A stretch of 19,778 nucleotides of DNA from positions 1 to 19,778 of the forward strand of contig SFEK01000023.1 in NCBI GenBank assembly GCA_004557285.1, written 5' to 3'. Made by a program: the position numbers and the translations under genes. Of the stretch, positions 8,258-14,988 are shown piece by piece; within the stretch, counting starts at the first letter, position 1, and each line of letters begins with the position of its first letter. Below the pieces are notes generated by a model. The model worked only from the letters and a program-made list of their open reading frames with translations. It was not told where the DNA came from and searched no databases. Origin of the DNA: Bacteroidales bacterium. Lineage in GTDB: Bacteria; Bacteroidota; Bacteroidia; Bacteroidales; Bacteroidaceae.

Positions 8258-9394
8258 TTAATCAAACACCTTGACTGTGCTGTAGTTAAAGGTGAAGGCT
8301 ACAGGACCAACACCACCGTCAACACGACTTGCCAATTTGCCATCGGCATCGTAAACATTCACATAGCAGTTTTCACGGTAGTTGGCATAGCCTGTGTCGG
8401 GGTTCATGGTGTAGGATGCGATGAACACGTAACCGGTGACGGGGTCAACACCGATGGCGGCAGGGCTTGCCACATCATCGCCGGTGATGAATGTGCTGAG
8501 TGTGCCATTGTTTACATCAAACACCTGATAAGAGGGCACAACTGCAGGATAACTATAGGGAGCATTGACCGTATAAATCTTGGTGCCGCCGGTTGCCTTG
8601 CTCACGGCCATCATGGTGGCATCGGCCACCTTGCTCACTTCACCATTCTGTACCTTATATACACCTGCATCAAGCTGGTTCCAGTTGGCGTCATACTGAC
8701 CGTAGTCGAGCACATAGAGGGCATCGCCTTCGGCATGGATGCTCACACAGTTGTGCAGCTTTTCGCTCTTGAATTCTGACACCCCTCCGGTTGACAGGTC
8801 GATGGTCGAGATGGAGGCGTTGCCCATGCCATAGTCAGAGTTGCACACAAAGAGCTTGTTGCCGTAGAGAGCCATGCCTTCGGGATAAGACCCCACCTGA
8901 TAGGTGTTCTTGAGCGAATAATCGGTGGTGTCGATCACAGCCACATAGCCGTCGAACGTGCTGACATATACGCAACCGTTGCCTGAGATGACGTGGCGTG
9001 GCTGTTTACCCTTGTCCTCGCCCATGAGCTGTGTGGTGCTGATTTGCTTGAGCGACTTCATGTTGTTGCGGTCGGCCACCTCAACGGTGTTTTCGCCCGT
9101 AACCACGATATACAGTTTGCTGCCGTAGGTAATGGCATCGTTGGCCGTCATACCGATGGAGCGGTTGTTGGCTGTCTTGAACACATTGCCCTCGCTGGTC
9201 CAGCCGTTGGGGTTGATGTTGGTCACGCTGCCGTCGATGCCGCCACTCTTGTTGCCTGAGTTGATGAGCAACACGCCGTCGGTAATCATCACTTCTCGGC
9301 CTGAGCCGCCAGGGTTGTCGTCGTCATCGCTGCACGATGTGAAGGTTGCCAAACCCATGAGGGCAATGGCTGCCATGGAAAAAATCTTTTTCAT
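8258..9394 (-). CDS. btuG: Surface-exposed corrinoid-capture lipoprotein, beta-propeller (BtuG-like)
   Basis: Seen: a signal peptide (1-20) with lipobox FTSC and Cys21, then SDDDD, which matches the acidic export signal that sends Bacteroidota lipoproteins to the outer face of the outer membrane. The rest is a series of YVTN/YncE-like blades, for example GSKLYIVVTGENTVEVAD, GCVYVSTFDGYVAVID, GNKLFVCNSDYG and GDALYVLDYG, consistent with a seven-bladed propeller. Known: BtuG of Bacteroides is such a propeller, binds B12 very tightly and forms a lid on BtuB. Placement directly after a TonB receptor under a cobalamin riboswitch makes BtuG the best call over a generic YncE or DUF5074 protein. It follows the receptor after 45 bases. 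Its 378 residues look complete. Confidence 0.88.
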   Translation of the reverse strand: MKKIFSMAAIALMGLATFTSCSDDDDNPGGSGREVMITDGVLLINSGNKSGGIDGSVTNINPNGWTSEGNVFKTANNRSIGMTANDAITYGSKLYIVVTGENTVEVADRNNMKSLKQISTTQLMGEDKGKQPRHVISGNGCVYVSTFDGYVAVIDTTDYSLKNTYQVGSYPEGMALYGNKLFVCNSDYGMGNASISTIDLSTGGVSEFKSEKLHNCVSIHAEGDALYVLDYGQYDANWNQLDAGVYKVQNGEVSKVADATMMAVSKATGGTKIYTVNAPYSYPAVVPSYQVFDVNNGTLSTFITGDDVASPAAIGVDPVTGYVFIASYTMNPDTGYANYRENCYVNVYDADGKLASRVDGGVGPVAFTFNYSTVKVFD

Positions 9395-9439
9395 AATTTT
9401 TTTTGTTTTTTATTGATATTGATTGTTGATACTGTTCTT

Positions 9440-11437
9440 TTATATTTTCACATTCACCGTCAGTTGGTAGCTGCGTCCCGGCATGGGATAATGTGACACG
9501 ATTTCGTATTGCTTGTCGAGCAGGTTCTTGATGTCGCCCCTCAACTCGAAACTGGTGTTGTGCCATCGGAAACTGCGATAGGCGGTGATGCCCATCTCTC
9601 CATATCCTGCCACCTTGGTGCCTGCATAGTGCTCGTTGTTGGCATAGCGACTGCTCATGGCGTGGCCGTGCAGCGTGAGGTTGACCCAGGGATTTTCGTA
9701 ACACAAGGCTCCACTGCATTGATGCTCAGGGGTGTAGGCCAACTGGAGGTTGTAATAGGGCGATGAGGGATTGGTGCGGTTGCGGGCTTGCTGCCAACTG
9801 TAACTGGCGTTGAGCAGCAGTCGATGACCGTGGCCCAGTTCTTGGGTGATGTCTGCGGTGCACTCCACGCCCTTGGTGCGCACCTTACCCACATTGATGT
9901 TGGTCCACACGAACATGTTGTAGGGCACGGCCACGATTTTGTCGGTCACATGGTTGATGTAGGCATCGGCGGTCAACCGCAAGGTGCAGGTCTTGTTGAA
10001 CTGTCGGCGATAGGCCAGTCCCACGTTGTATTGGTCGGTGTTCTCGGGCTTCAGGTCGGTGCTGCCGTAGTGGAAGAAATACGACTCGTTGAAGGTTGGA
10101 GCACGGAAGATGTTCTTGTAGGAAGCCCTGAAATAGAGGTCTTCGTGGGGCAACAGGCGATAGGAGAGCGAAACCGATGGTGACAGTCTGCGCATGTTGC
10201 TTGCTCCAGGACCGTCTTGGGCATCGTTGAGATAGAGGGAATACAGCAGTCGCGTGGTGAGGGTGAGCCTCTTGCCGGTGTATTTGGCAGTGAGCGACTG
10301 CAACACCGTGTGCCTGAAGGGTCTGGTTTCGGTGGAAAGGTCGCTGCTCAGATTGTTGAAACTATAATCGGCCGAATAATCCACCGCCACTTCTTGGCAG
10401 GGAGTGAAGAGCAGGCAGGCAGAGGTGTATGCCTCACGCTGGATATAGGTGGCATCGTTGATGCCTCCCTTGTAATTTCCGTCGGTATAATCCGTTGATG
10501 CCCAGTTGAATTTGCCATTCAACTTCAACGAAAGGTTATGGCCGTTCCAAGTGCGGTAACGCAGTTGGGCAAAGGCATTGCGGTCGTGCAGTTGTTCATT
10601 GCTGATATTGGTGTAATACCTCACGATGCCCGGCAACTGGCGGTCGTTGTCGTAATAATAGACCTTGCCCTCAAGCACACTTCGGGCTCCGGCTTTCCAT
10701 GCCAATGCAGCTTCGCCGTGTGCCGAGTTCATGCGACTGTTGGTGCGGTGCTCTTTTTTTGTGGCCACACCGTTGCTCAGAATGAAGGGATAATCGTTTT
10801 CGGCATACAGATATTCGCCGGAAAGCGTAATGGCCAATCGGCGGTTGACGCTCTGCGTGTAACGCAGGTAAGGACTGGTATATCCGAATGAACCCACCTT
10901 GAGTTGTGCCGTGAGGTGTGGCTTGAGATCGAAACCAGGCACGGGAATGGTGTTGATGTTGAGCGTGGCGGCATAGGCAGCGTTGCGTGCCGGGATGAAG
11001 ATGTCGTCGTTGTCGCCTACGATCAGCGCAATGTTATCTACATTGTCCAACGAATATCTTGACACGTCGATCTCGCCGCTCTGACATTCGCTCAGCATGA
11101 TGCCGTCGTAGCTCACGCCGGTGTGCCGGGCACCAAAACCTCTCACAGAAACGGTCTTCATGCCGCCTGCACCGCCATAATCGCGCAGCGTGATGCCGGG
11201 CATGCGATGCAGGGCATCAGCAATGTCGGTAATGCCCATGCGCAACACCTGGTCTTGCGAGATGATATGCTTCGGTGCCGTTGACGTCACGCTGTTGTGC
11301 TGCCTGTGGCGGTCGTTTACCGTCACTCCGGGCAACACGTGGGGCGAGTCGATGCTGTCGTTGCGTTGTGCCTGTGCAGGGTGATGCACGGCTATCGCGG
11401 TGGCCAAGGCCACAGAAATGATAAATGTTCTTGCCAA
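9440..11437 (-). CDS. btuB: TonB-dependent outer-membrane corrinoid receptor (BtuB-like)
   Basis: Outer-membrane beta-barrel importer for cobalamin and related corrinoids, powered by TonB. Seen: a signal peptide (about 1-23, cut after AQA), a possible TonB box near LPGVTV (35-40), a plug domain at about 50-165 with RMPGITLRDYGGAGGMKTVS and VRGFGARHTGVSYDGI, then a 22-strand-type barrel to the C-terminus. At 665 residues it is close to BtuB size and shorter than SusC-type receptors. Corrinoid specificity comes from the riboswitch immediately upstream and the B12 genes downstream. Start choice is awkward: no in-frame ATG or GTG exists between the upstream stop at 11480-11482 and the TTG at 11435-11437, and the first internal Met (67) is inside the plug. 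An out-of-frame ATG with a strong GAGGAAGG lies at 11457-11459. Confidence 0.9.
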   Translation of the reverse strand: MARTFIISVALATAIAVHHPAQAQRNDSIDSPHVLPGVTVNDRHRQHNSVTSTAPKHIISQDQVLRMGITDIADALHRMPGITLRDYGGAGGMKTVSVRGFGARHTGVSYDGIMLSECQSGEIDVSRYSLDNVDNIALIVGDNDDIFIPARNAAYAATLNINTIPVPGFDLKPHLTAQLKVGSFGYTSPYLRYTQSVNRRLAITLSGEYLYAENDYPFILSNGVATKKEHRTNSRMNSAHGEAALAWKAGARSVLEGKVYYYDNDRQLPGIVRYYTNISNEQLHDRNAFAQLRYRTWNGHNLSLKLNGKFNWASTDYTDGNYKGGINDATYIQREAYTSACLLFTPCQEVAVDYSADYSFNNLSSDLSTETRPFRHTVLQSLTAKYTGKRLTLTTRLLYSLYLNDAQDGPGASNMRRLSPSVSLSYRLLPHEDLYFRASYKNIFRAPTFNESYFFHYGSTDLKPENTDQYNVGLAYRRQFNKTCTLRLTADAYINHVTDKIVAVPYNMFVWTNINVGKVRTKGVECTADITQELGHGHRLLLNASYSWQQARNRTNPSSPYYNLQLAYTPEHQCSGALCYENPWVNLTLHGHAMSSRYANNEHYAGTKVAGYGEMGITAYRSFRWHNTSFELRGDIKNLLDKQYEIVSHYPMPGRSYQLTVNVKI

Positions 11438-11497
11438 TGCTACATTTCTTAATACACATCCTTCCTCGAGGGCGCATGATTAAACATAAAAACTGTT

Positions 11498-11666
11498 GGC
11501 AGGTCTTCTGACTTTGCTGTTCCAAAGCGAAAAGCCTTCCCGACATCTCCAATTTGGGCCAATGTCAGTGGCATGTTGTTTCGCCTTATCAACGACAGCT
11601 TACAGCAGCGGGACTGTACAGGACTTTCACCTGTTTCCCTTTTAATCAATGATAGATTGAACCTAA
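11498..11666 (-). ncRNA. Cobalamin (B12) riboswitch
   Basis: Read on the minus strand, the conserved cobalamin aptamer blocks occur in the right order: AAAGGGAA (11635-11642), then GGTGAAAGTCC, CCCGCTGCTGTAAG (11599-11612), GCCACTG (11566-11572), GGGAAGGC (11534-11541), and the B12 box AGTCAGAAGACCTGCC (11498-11513). Just before the B12 box a CTTTG/CAAAG hairpin with loop GAACAG (11512-11527) sits where the L13 loop of the regulatory kissing interaction is expected. It lies about 60 bases upstream of the receptor start. No clear intrinsic terminator follows, so control is probably at translation initiation. It should repress the B12 operon when adenosylcobalamin or a similar corrinoid is abundant. 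Confidence 0.97.
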
Positions 11667-11674
11667 CAGCGCTG

Positions 11675-11682
11675 CAAAGGTA
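11675..11682 (-). promoter_or_regulatory. Promoter -7 box of the B12 operon
   Basis: On the minus strand TACCTTTG matches the Bacteroidota TAnnTTTG -7 element exactly. The expected start of transcription falls at about 11667-11670, right at the 5' edge of the aptamer, which supports both calls. The -33 region about 20 bases upstream reads TTTT rather than TTTG, so that half is weak. Confidence 0.65.
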
Positions 11683-11733
11683 AGCAAAGTATTTGAAATG
11701 GGAAAATAAATCGGGACAAAAAATCAAATGGGG

Positions 11734-11776
11734 TAAAAAATATATGCAGGCAAGGAATTTCATCCAATGCCTGCAT
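11734..11776 (-). terminator. Rho-independent terminator of the amidase unit
   Basis: On the minus strand ATGCAGGCA (11768-11776) pairs perfectly with TGCCTGCAT (11744-11752) across a 15-base loop, followed by ATATTTTTT. It begins 18 bases after the stop of the acidic-tailed gene and insulates it from the B12 operon promoter that follows on the same strand. Confidence 0.88.
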
Positions 11777-11794
11777 GTATTGAAGGGTGTTTCA

Positions 11795-12595
11795 TTAATA
11801 ATCCTCATCGTCGGCCACATCTTCTGCCGAGAGCTCCAGATCTTCGGGGTCTTCCTCGATGGTGGTGCGGTAGCTTTCTTCGGTCAGGCGGTCTTCGTCA
11901 AAGGTGTCATCGTCGTCGTCCATGCTATACCTGTCGTCGGTTTCGGGCAGGTCTTCCTCGTCATCGTCATCCGGGTCGAAACTCTTCGACTCGTTGTATT
12001 TCAGGCGTGGCTTCTCAGCTTCCGGTTTCAGTTTGGCGAATATGGCCTCCACCCATGTGCCCTTGGGAATTTCGAGCACGGCAAATCCGTCATCCACTTT
12101 CTTTTCATACATGCCGCCCGGTTTGTGCAGACGGTCTTTGGGCAGGGTAGTGGTGCTGATGTCGAAACCGCTCTGTATGATGTCCTGGATGCTCTGGGAA
12201 AGCGAGTCCCAACCGCCGCCGAAGTTGCGCTCGATCACTTCCATGAGTTTTTCGGCCGAAATGTGGCGTATGTTCTCATAGGTGAGGTCGGTTACTCTCA
12301 TGATGGGGCGCTTCTTGATGGCAAGTTTCAGATTCTTGGTCTCGTCGAGTCGCATGCAGCCCACCTGAAATCCACGGGCTTCGTATTTCTTGATGACCTC
12401 CTGCCTGTCGATTTTCACTTCCTCCACCTCGAATGCACTCTTGATGATGTCTATATAATGCTTCAGATTGTCTTTGGTGTCAGAGTCTTTCTCGGCTGCC
12501 TCCAACATCCTGAAGACGTCGTTCTCCTGAATGTCCCAGACACTGGTTTTACTGATTGTTTTCAATGTCAGTGATTTCTTGTCAATATTTCTCAT
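11795..12595 (-). CDS. Unrecognised protein with a strongly acidic C-terminal tail
   Basis: I do not recognise this family. The 266-residue product has no signal peptide or membrane segment, so it is probably cytoplasmic. Residues 1-206 are mixed in charge and look folded, with likely helices near 20-75 (EAAEKDSDTKDNLKHYIDII and following) and 120-155, including FGGGWDSLSQSIQDIIQSGF. A short strand-rich part with FAVLEIPKGTWVEAIFA follows, then a basic patch. The last 60 residues contain 33 Asp or Glu, in runs such as DDDDEED and MDDDDDTF, and are probably disordered. ATG at 12595 is preferred; a TTG 18 codons upstream, 4 bases after the amidase stop, is possible. It is the second gene of a two-gene unit ending in a terminator. 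Acidic tails often bind basic proteins or mimic DNA, but no function is claimed. Confidence 0.8.
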   Translation of the reverse strand: MRNIDKKSLTLKTISKTSVWDIQENDVFRMLEAAEKDSDTKDNLKHYIDIIKSAFEVEEVKIDRQEVIKKYEARGFQVGCMRLDETKNLKLAIKKRPIMRVTDLTYENIRHISAEKLMEVIERNFGGGWDSLSQSIQDIIQSGFDISTTTLPKDRLHKPGGMYEKKVDDGFAVLEIPKGTWVEAIFAKLKPEAEKPRLKYNESKSFDPDDDDEEDLPETDDRYSMDDDDDTFDEDRLTEESYRTTIEEDPEDLELSAEDVADDEDY

Positions 12596-12652
12596 GTTGT
12601 TTATTGGTAATTTTCTAAATGATATGATGTGTAGTTCTTGTTTCGTCAATCC

Positions 12653-13417
12653 TTACAGTTCAAATGCGTCTCTGTCGTTGAGCACGGGGAATTTTTCTCT
12701 GAACGCTTGGAGCCTTGCCATGTCGATGTCTGCCGTGATCGTCTGTACCTTGTCGGTTTCGGCTTCTGCCATCACGCGCCCGTAGGGGTCGATGATGGCG
12801 CTGCTTCCACCGTATTGGCATGTTGGGTCAATGCCTGTGCGGTTGGCGGCAATCACATAGCATTGGTTCTCTATGGCTCGTGCACGTGTAAGTGTCTGCC
12901 AGGCGTTCAGACGGCTTTCCGGCCAGTTGGCCACCAGGATGATGGCATCATAGTCGCCTGTATTGCGCATCCACACTGGAAACCTGAGGTCGTAACAGGT
13001 CTGGAGCAAAAATCTCACGCCCTTGTATTGTGCCACGATGCGCTTGTTGCCTGCCGAATAACAGCGGTCTTCGCCGCCGTAGGTGAACAGATGATGCTTG
13101 TCGTAACAGTAGAACGACCCGTCGGGCAGCACGAAATACTGCCTGTTGACATATTTTTTCTCATGGGTAAACACCGAGAGACTTCCGCAGATGGCACATT
13201 GACGTTCGCCGGCTGTGGTCTTCATCCATTGCAGCGAGGAATCGCTGGTGTAATCCTCTGCGATGTTTTCGGGCGAGGTGACAAAACCTGTGGCCCACAT
13301 CTCGGGGAGAACATACAATTCGCTCTTTTCTGCCGTGTCGAGCAGTTTATGCACGTCTTCCTGATTGCTGATTGGCTGTGCCCATTGGGTATCTGTTTGT
13401 AATACAGTGACTTTCAC
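12653..13417 (-). CDS. Nitrilase-superfamily omega-amidase (YafV/Nit2 type)
   Basis: Cytoplasmic carbon-nitrogen hydrolase, probably an omega-amidase that hydrolyses 2-oxoglutaramate or 2-oxosuccinamate, products of glutamine or asparagine transamination. Seen: the nitrilase catalytic triad Glu39 (VLPEMWATGF), Lys107 (YDKHHLF) and Cys141 (LLQTCYDLRFP), the second Glu region with ARAIENQCYVIAANR, and GGSSAIIDPYGRV. The short 254-residue length and the EMWATGF and TCYDLRFP sequences resemble E. coli YafV and eukaryotic Nit2 more than true nitrilases or NAD synthetase domains. It has its own promoter in a divergent region shared with rarA, with about 30 bases of leader, and is probably co-transcribed with the acidic-tailed gene 57 bases downstream. 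Confidence 0.9.
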   Translation of the reverse strand: MKVTVLQTDTQWAQPISNQEDVHKLLDTAEKSELYVLPEMWATGFVTSPENIAEDYTSDSSLQWMKTTAGERQCAICGSLSVFTHEKKYVNRQYFVLPDGSFYCYDKHHLFTYGGEDRCYSAGNKRIVAQYKGVRFLLQTCYDLRFPVWMRNTGDYDAIILVANWPESRLNAWQTLTRARAIENQCYVIAANRTGIDPTCQYGGSSAIIDPYGRVMAEAETDKVQTITADIDMARLQAFREKFPVLNDRDAFEL

Positions 13418-13452
13418 TCGTTTTGCGGTTTAATTGTTGTTATTGCTCGTTG

Positions 13453-13482
13453 CAAAAGTAATATATTATATTTTATCCGCAA
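13453..13482 (-). promoter_or_regulatory. Promoter of the omega-amidase gene
   Basis: On the minus strand TACTTTTG (13453-13460) matches TAnnTTTG exactly, with TTG (13480-13482) 19 bases upstream as the -33 box. Transcription would begin about 30 bases before the ATG at 13417. It lies back to back with the rarA promoter. Confidence 0.75.
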
Positions 13483-13499
13483 GTTTTTCTGCCGTTTTT

Positions 13500-13531
13500 T
13501 TTGCATAAATGCGATATATTTTCTACTTTTG
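13500..13531 (+). promoter_or_regulatory. Promoter of rarA
   Basis: TTTG (13500-13503), 20 bases, then TACTTTTG (13524-13531): a full match to the Bacteroidota consensus. The start of transcription is expected at about 13536-13540, that is, at or within a few bases of the rarA ATG. Confidence 0.8.
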
Positions 13532-13539
13532 CATGGATT

Positions 13540-14814
13540 ATGGCAAAACCATTAGCAGAAAGATTAAGACCAAGGACGCTTGACGAGTACATCGGTCAGC
13601 AGCACCTTGTGGGTAAAAACGCCGTCTTGCGCAACATGCTCGAGTCGGGGCGTGTTTCTTCATTTATATTATGGGGGCCACCCGGTGTGGGCAAAACCAC
13701 GCTCGCCCTCATCGTGGCCAACCAGCTGAAAGTGCCCTTCTATACGCTCAGCGCCGTGTCGAGTGGCGTGAAAGATGTGCGTGAGGTGCTCGACAAGGCA
13801 AAACATTCGGGGTTCTTCAACAGCCGGAGCCCCATCCTATTCATCGACGAGATTCACCGGTTCAGCAAAAACCAGCAGGATTCTCTCCTTGCTGCCGTTG
13901 AGCAGGGTGTGGTGACGCTCATTGGCGCCACCACCGAAAATCCCTCGTTTGAGGTTATCCGGCCATTGCTCTCACGCTGCCAACTGTATGTGCTGAAATC
14001 GTTGGAAAAAGACGACCTGCTGCAACTGCTGCACAGGGCATTGACCGAAGATGTGGAACTGAAACAGCGCAACATTGCCGTGAAAGAAAATGAGGCCTTG
14101 TTGCGCTACAGCGGTGGCGACGCCCGAAAACTGCTCAACATCCTCGACCTGGTGGTTGGTTCGTTTGCCGAAGGCGACATCGAAATCACCAACGACTTGG
14201 TGACTTCCTGTCTCCAACAGAATCCATTGGCCTATGACAAGGGGGGAGAGATGCACTACGACATTATCTCTGCCTTCATCAAAAGCATAAGAGGCTCCGA
14301 CCCAGATGCTGCCCTCTATTGGCTGGCAAGGATGATCGAGGGTGGCGAAGATCCTAAATTCATCGCCCGTCGGTTGGTAATCAGCGCGGCTGAAGACATC
14401 GGACTGGCCAACCCCAATGCCCTGCTGCTGGCCAATGCCGCCTTTGATGCCGTGAACAAGATAGGATGGCCCGAAGGGCGCATACCCCTTGCCGAAGCCA
14501 CGGTGTATCTTGCCACAAGCCCAAAGAGCAATTCAGCCTATTTGGCCATCGACCAGGCCTTGCAACTGGTGAGGAACACCGGCAACCAACCCGTGCCGCT
14601 GCATTTGCGCAATGCCCCCACCAAACTCATGGCTGACCTTGGCTATCACGACGGCTATCGCTATGCTCACGACTATCCGGGCAACTTCGTGCAGCAGCAA
14701 TATATGCCCGACGCTCTGGCTTCCAAGCGCATCTGGCATGCACAACATTCTCCCTCTGAAGAAAAATCCTATCAAAGGATGCTGGCCTGCTGGGGTGAAC
14801 GTTTCAAGGATTGA
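13540..14814 (+). CDS. rarA: Replication-associated recombination protein A (RarA/MgsA, AAA+ ATPase)
   Basis: AAA+ ATPase related to clamp loaders and WRNIP1 that acts at stalled replication forks. Seen: an N-terminal PLAERLRPRTLDEYIGQ block, Walker A GPPGVGKTT (46-54), Walker B LFIDEIHRF (100-108), sensor 1 in GATTENPSF (129-137), and SGGDARKLLN for sensor 2. The C-terminal tetramerisation part carries YHDGYRYAHDYPGNFV. Its 424 residues are normal. The ATG at 13540 is chosen because MAKPLAERLRPRT is the usual N-terminus. A TTG at 13501 would add 13 residues but lies inside the promoter, and the next Met is within a conserved region. The predicted transcript therefore has almost no leader. 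Confidence 0.95.
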   Translation: MAKPLAERLRPRTLDEYIGQQHLVGKNAVLRNMLESGRVSSFILWGPPGVGKTTLALIVANQLKVPFYTLSAVSSGVKDVREVLDKAKHSGFFNSRSPILFIDEIHRFSKNQQDSLLAAVEQGVVTLIGATTENPSFEVIRPLLSRCQLYVLKSLEKDDLLQLLHRALTEDVELKQRNIAVKENEALLRYSGGDARKLLNILDLVVGSFAEGDIEITNDLVTSCLQQNPLAYDKGGEMHYDIISAFIKSIRGSDPDAALYWLARMIEGGEDPKFIARRLVISAAEDIGLANPNALLLANAAFDAVNKIGWPEGRIPLAEATVYLATSPKSNSAYLAIDQALQLVRNTGNQPVPLHLRNAPTKLMADLGYHDGYRYAHDYPGNFVQQQYMPDALASKRIWHAQHSPSEEKSYQRMLACWGERFKD

Positions 14815-14818
14815 CAAC

Positions 14819-14845
14819 TGTAATAATTGTAATACCTGTAATTGA
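14819..14845 (+). repeat. Short tandem repeat, 9-bp unit, 3 imperfect copies
   Basis: TGTAATAAT, TGTAATACC and TGTAATTGA follow each other with a 9-base period, starting 5 bases after the rarA stop. The core TGTAAT is identical in all three. No function can be assigned. Confidence 0.6.
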
Positions 14846-14847
14846 AA

Positions 14848-14880
14848 GAATCCCGAGCGAATCCCGAGCGAATCCCGAGG
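14848..14880 (+). repeat. Tandem repeat, 11-bp unit, 3 copies
   Basis: GAATCCCGAGC occurs at 14848-14858 and 14859-14869, and GAATCCCGAGG at 14870-14880. The unit is GC-rich inside an AT-rich spacer. It lies between rarA and the hprA promoter. Three copies are too few for a CRISPR, and the unit does not form a terminator. Confidence 0.85.
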
Positions 14881-14931
14881 GATGGCTGCGTAAGAAAATG
14901 TCAGCTGTAACATAATATTATCATATAAATC

Positions 14932-14962
14932 TTGTGCAGAACGCAAAAATAACGTAACTTTG
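14932..14962 (+). promoter_or_regulatory. Promoter of the hprA-TRIC unit
   Basis: TTG (14932-14934), 20 bases, then TAACTTTG (14955-14962), matching the Bacteroidota pattern. The predicted leader to the ATG at 14989 is about 20 bases and is A-rich. Confidence 0.75.
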
Positions 14963-14988
14963 CAAGAAAATAATCAAAAGATACAACG

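Noticed and set aside
11449..11820. Minus-strand frame of 123 codons across the B12 leader
   Set aside because: It covers the riboswitch aptamer, the promoter and a terminator, which explain the sequence; no protein features.
14848..14880. Possible CRISPR-like array
   Set aside because: Three directly adjacent 11-base units with no spacers and no cas genes nearby.
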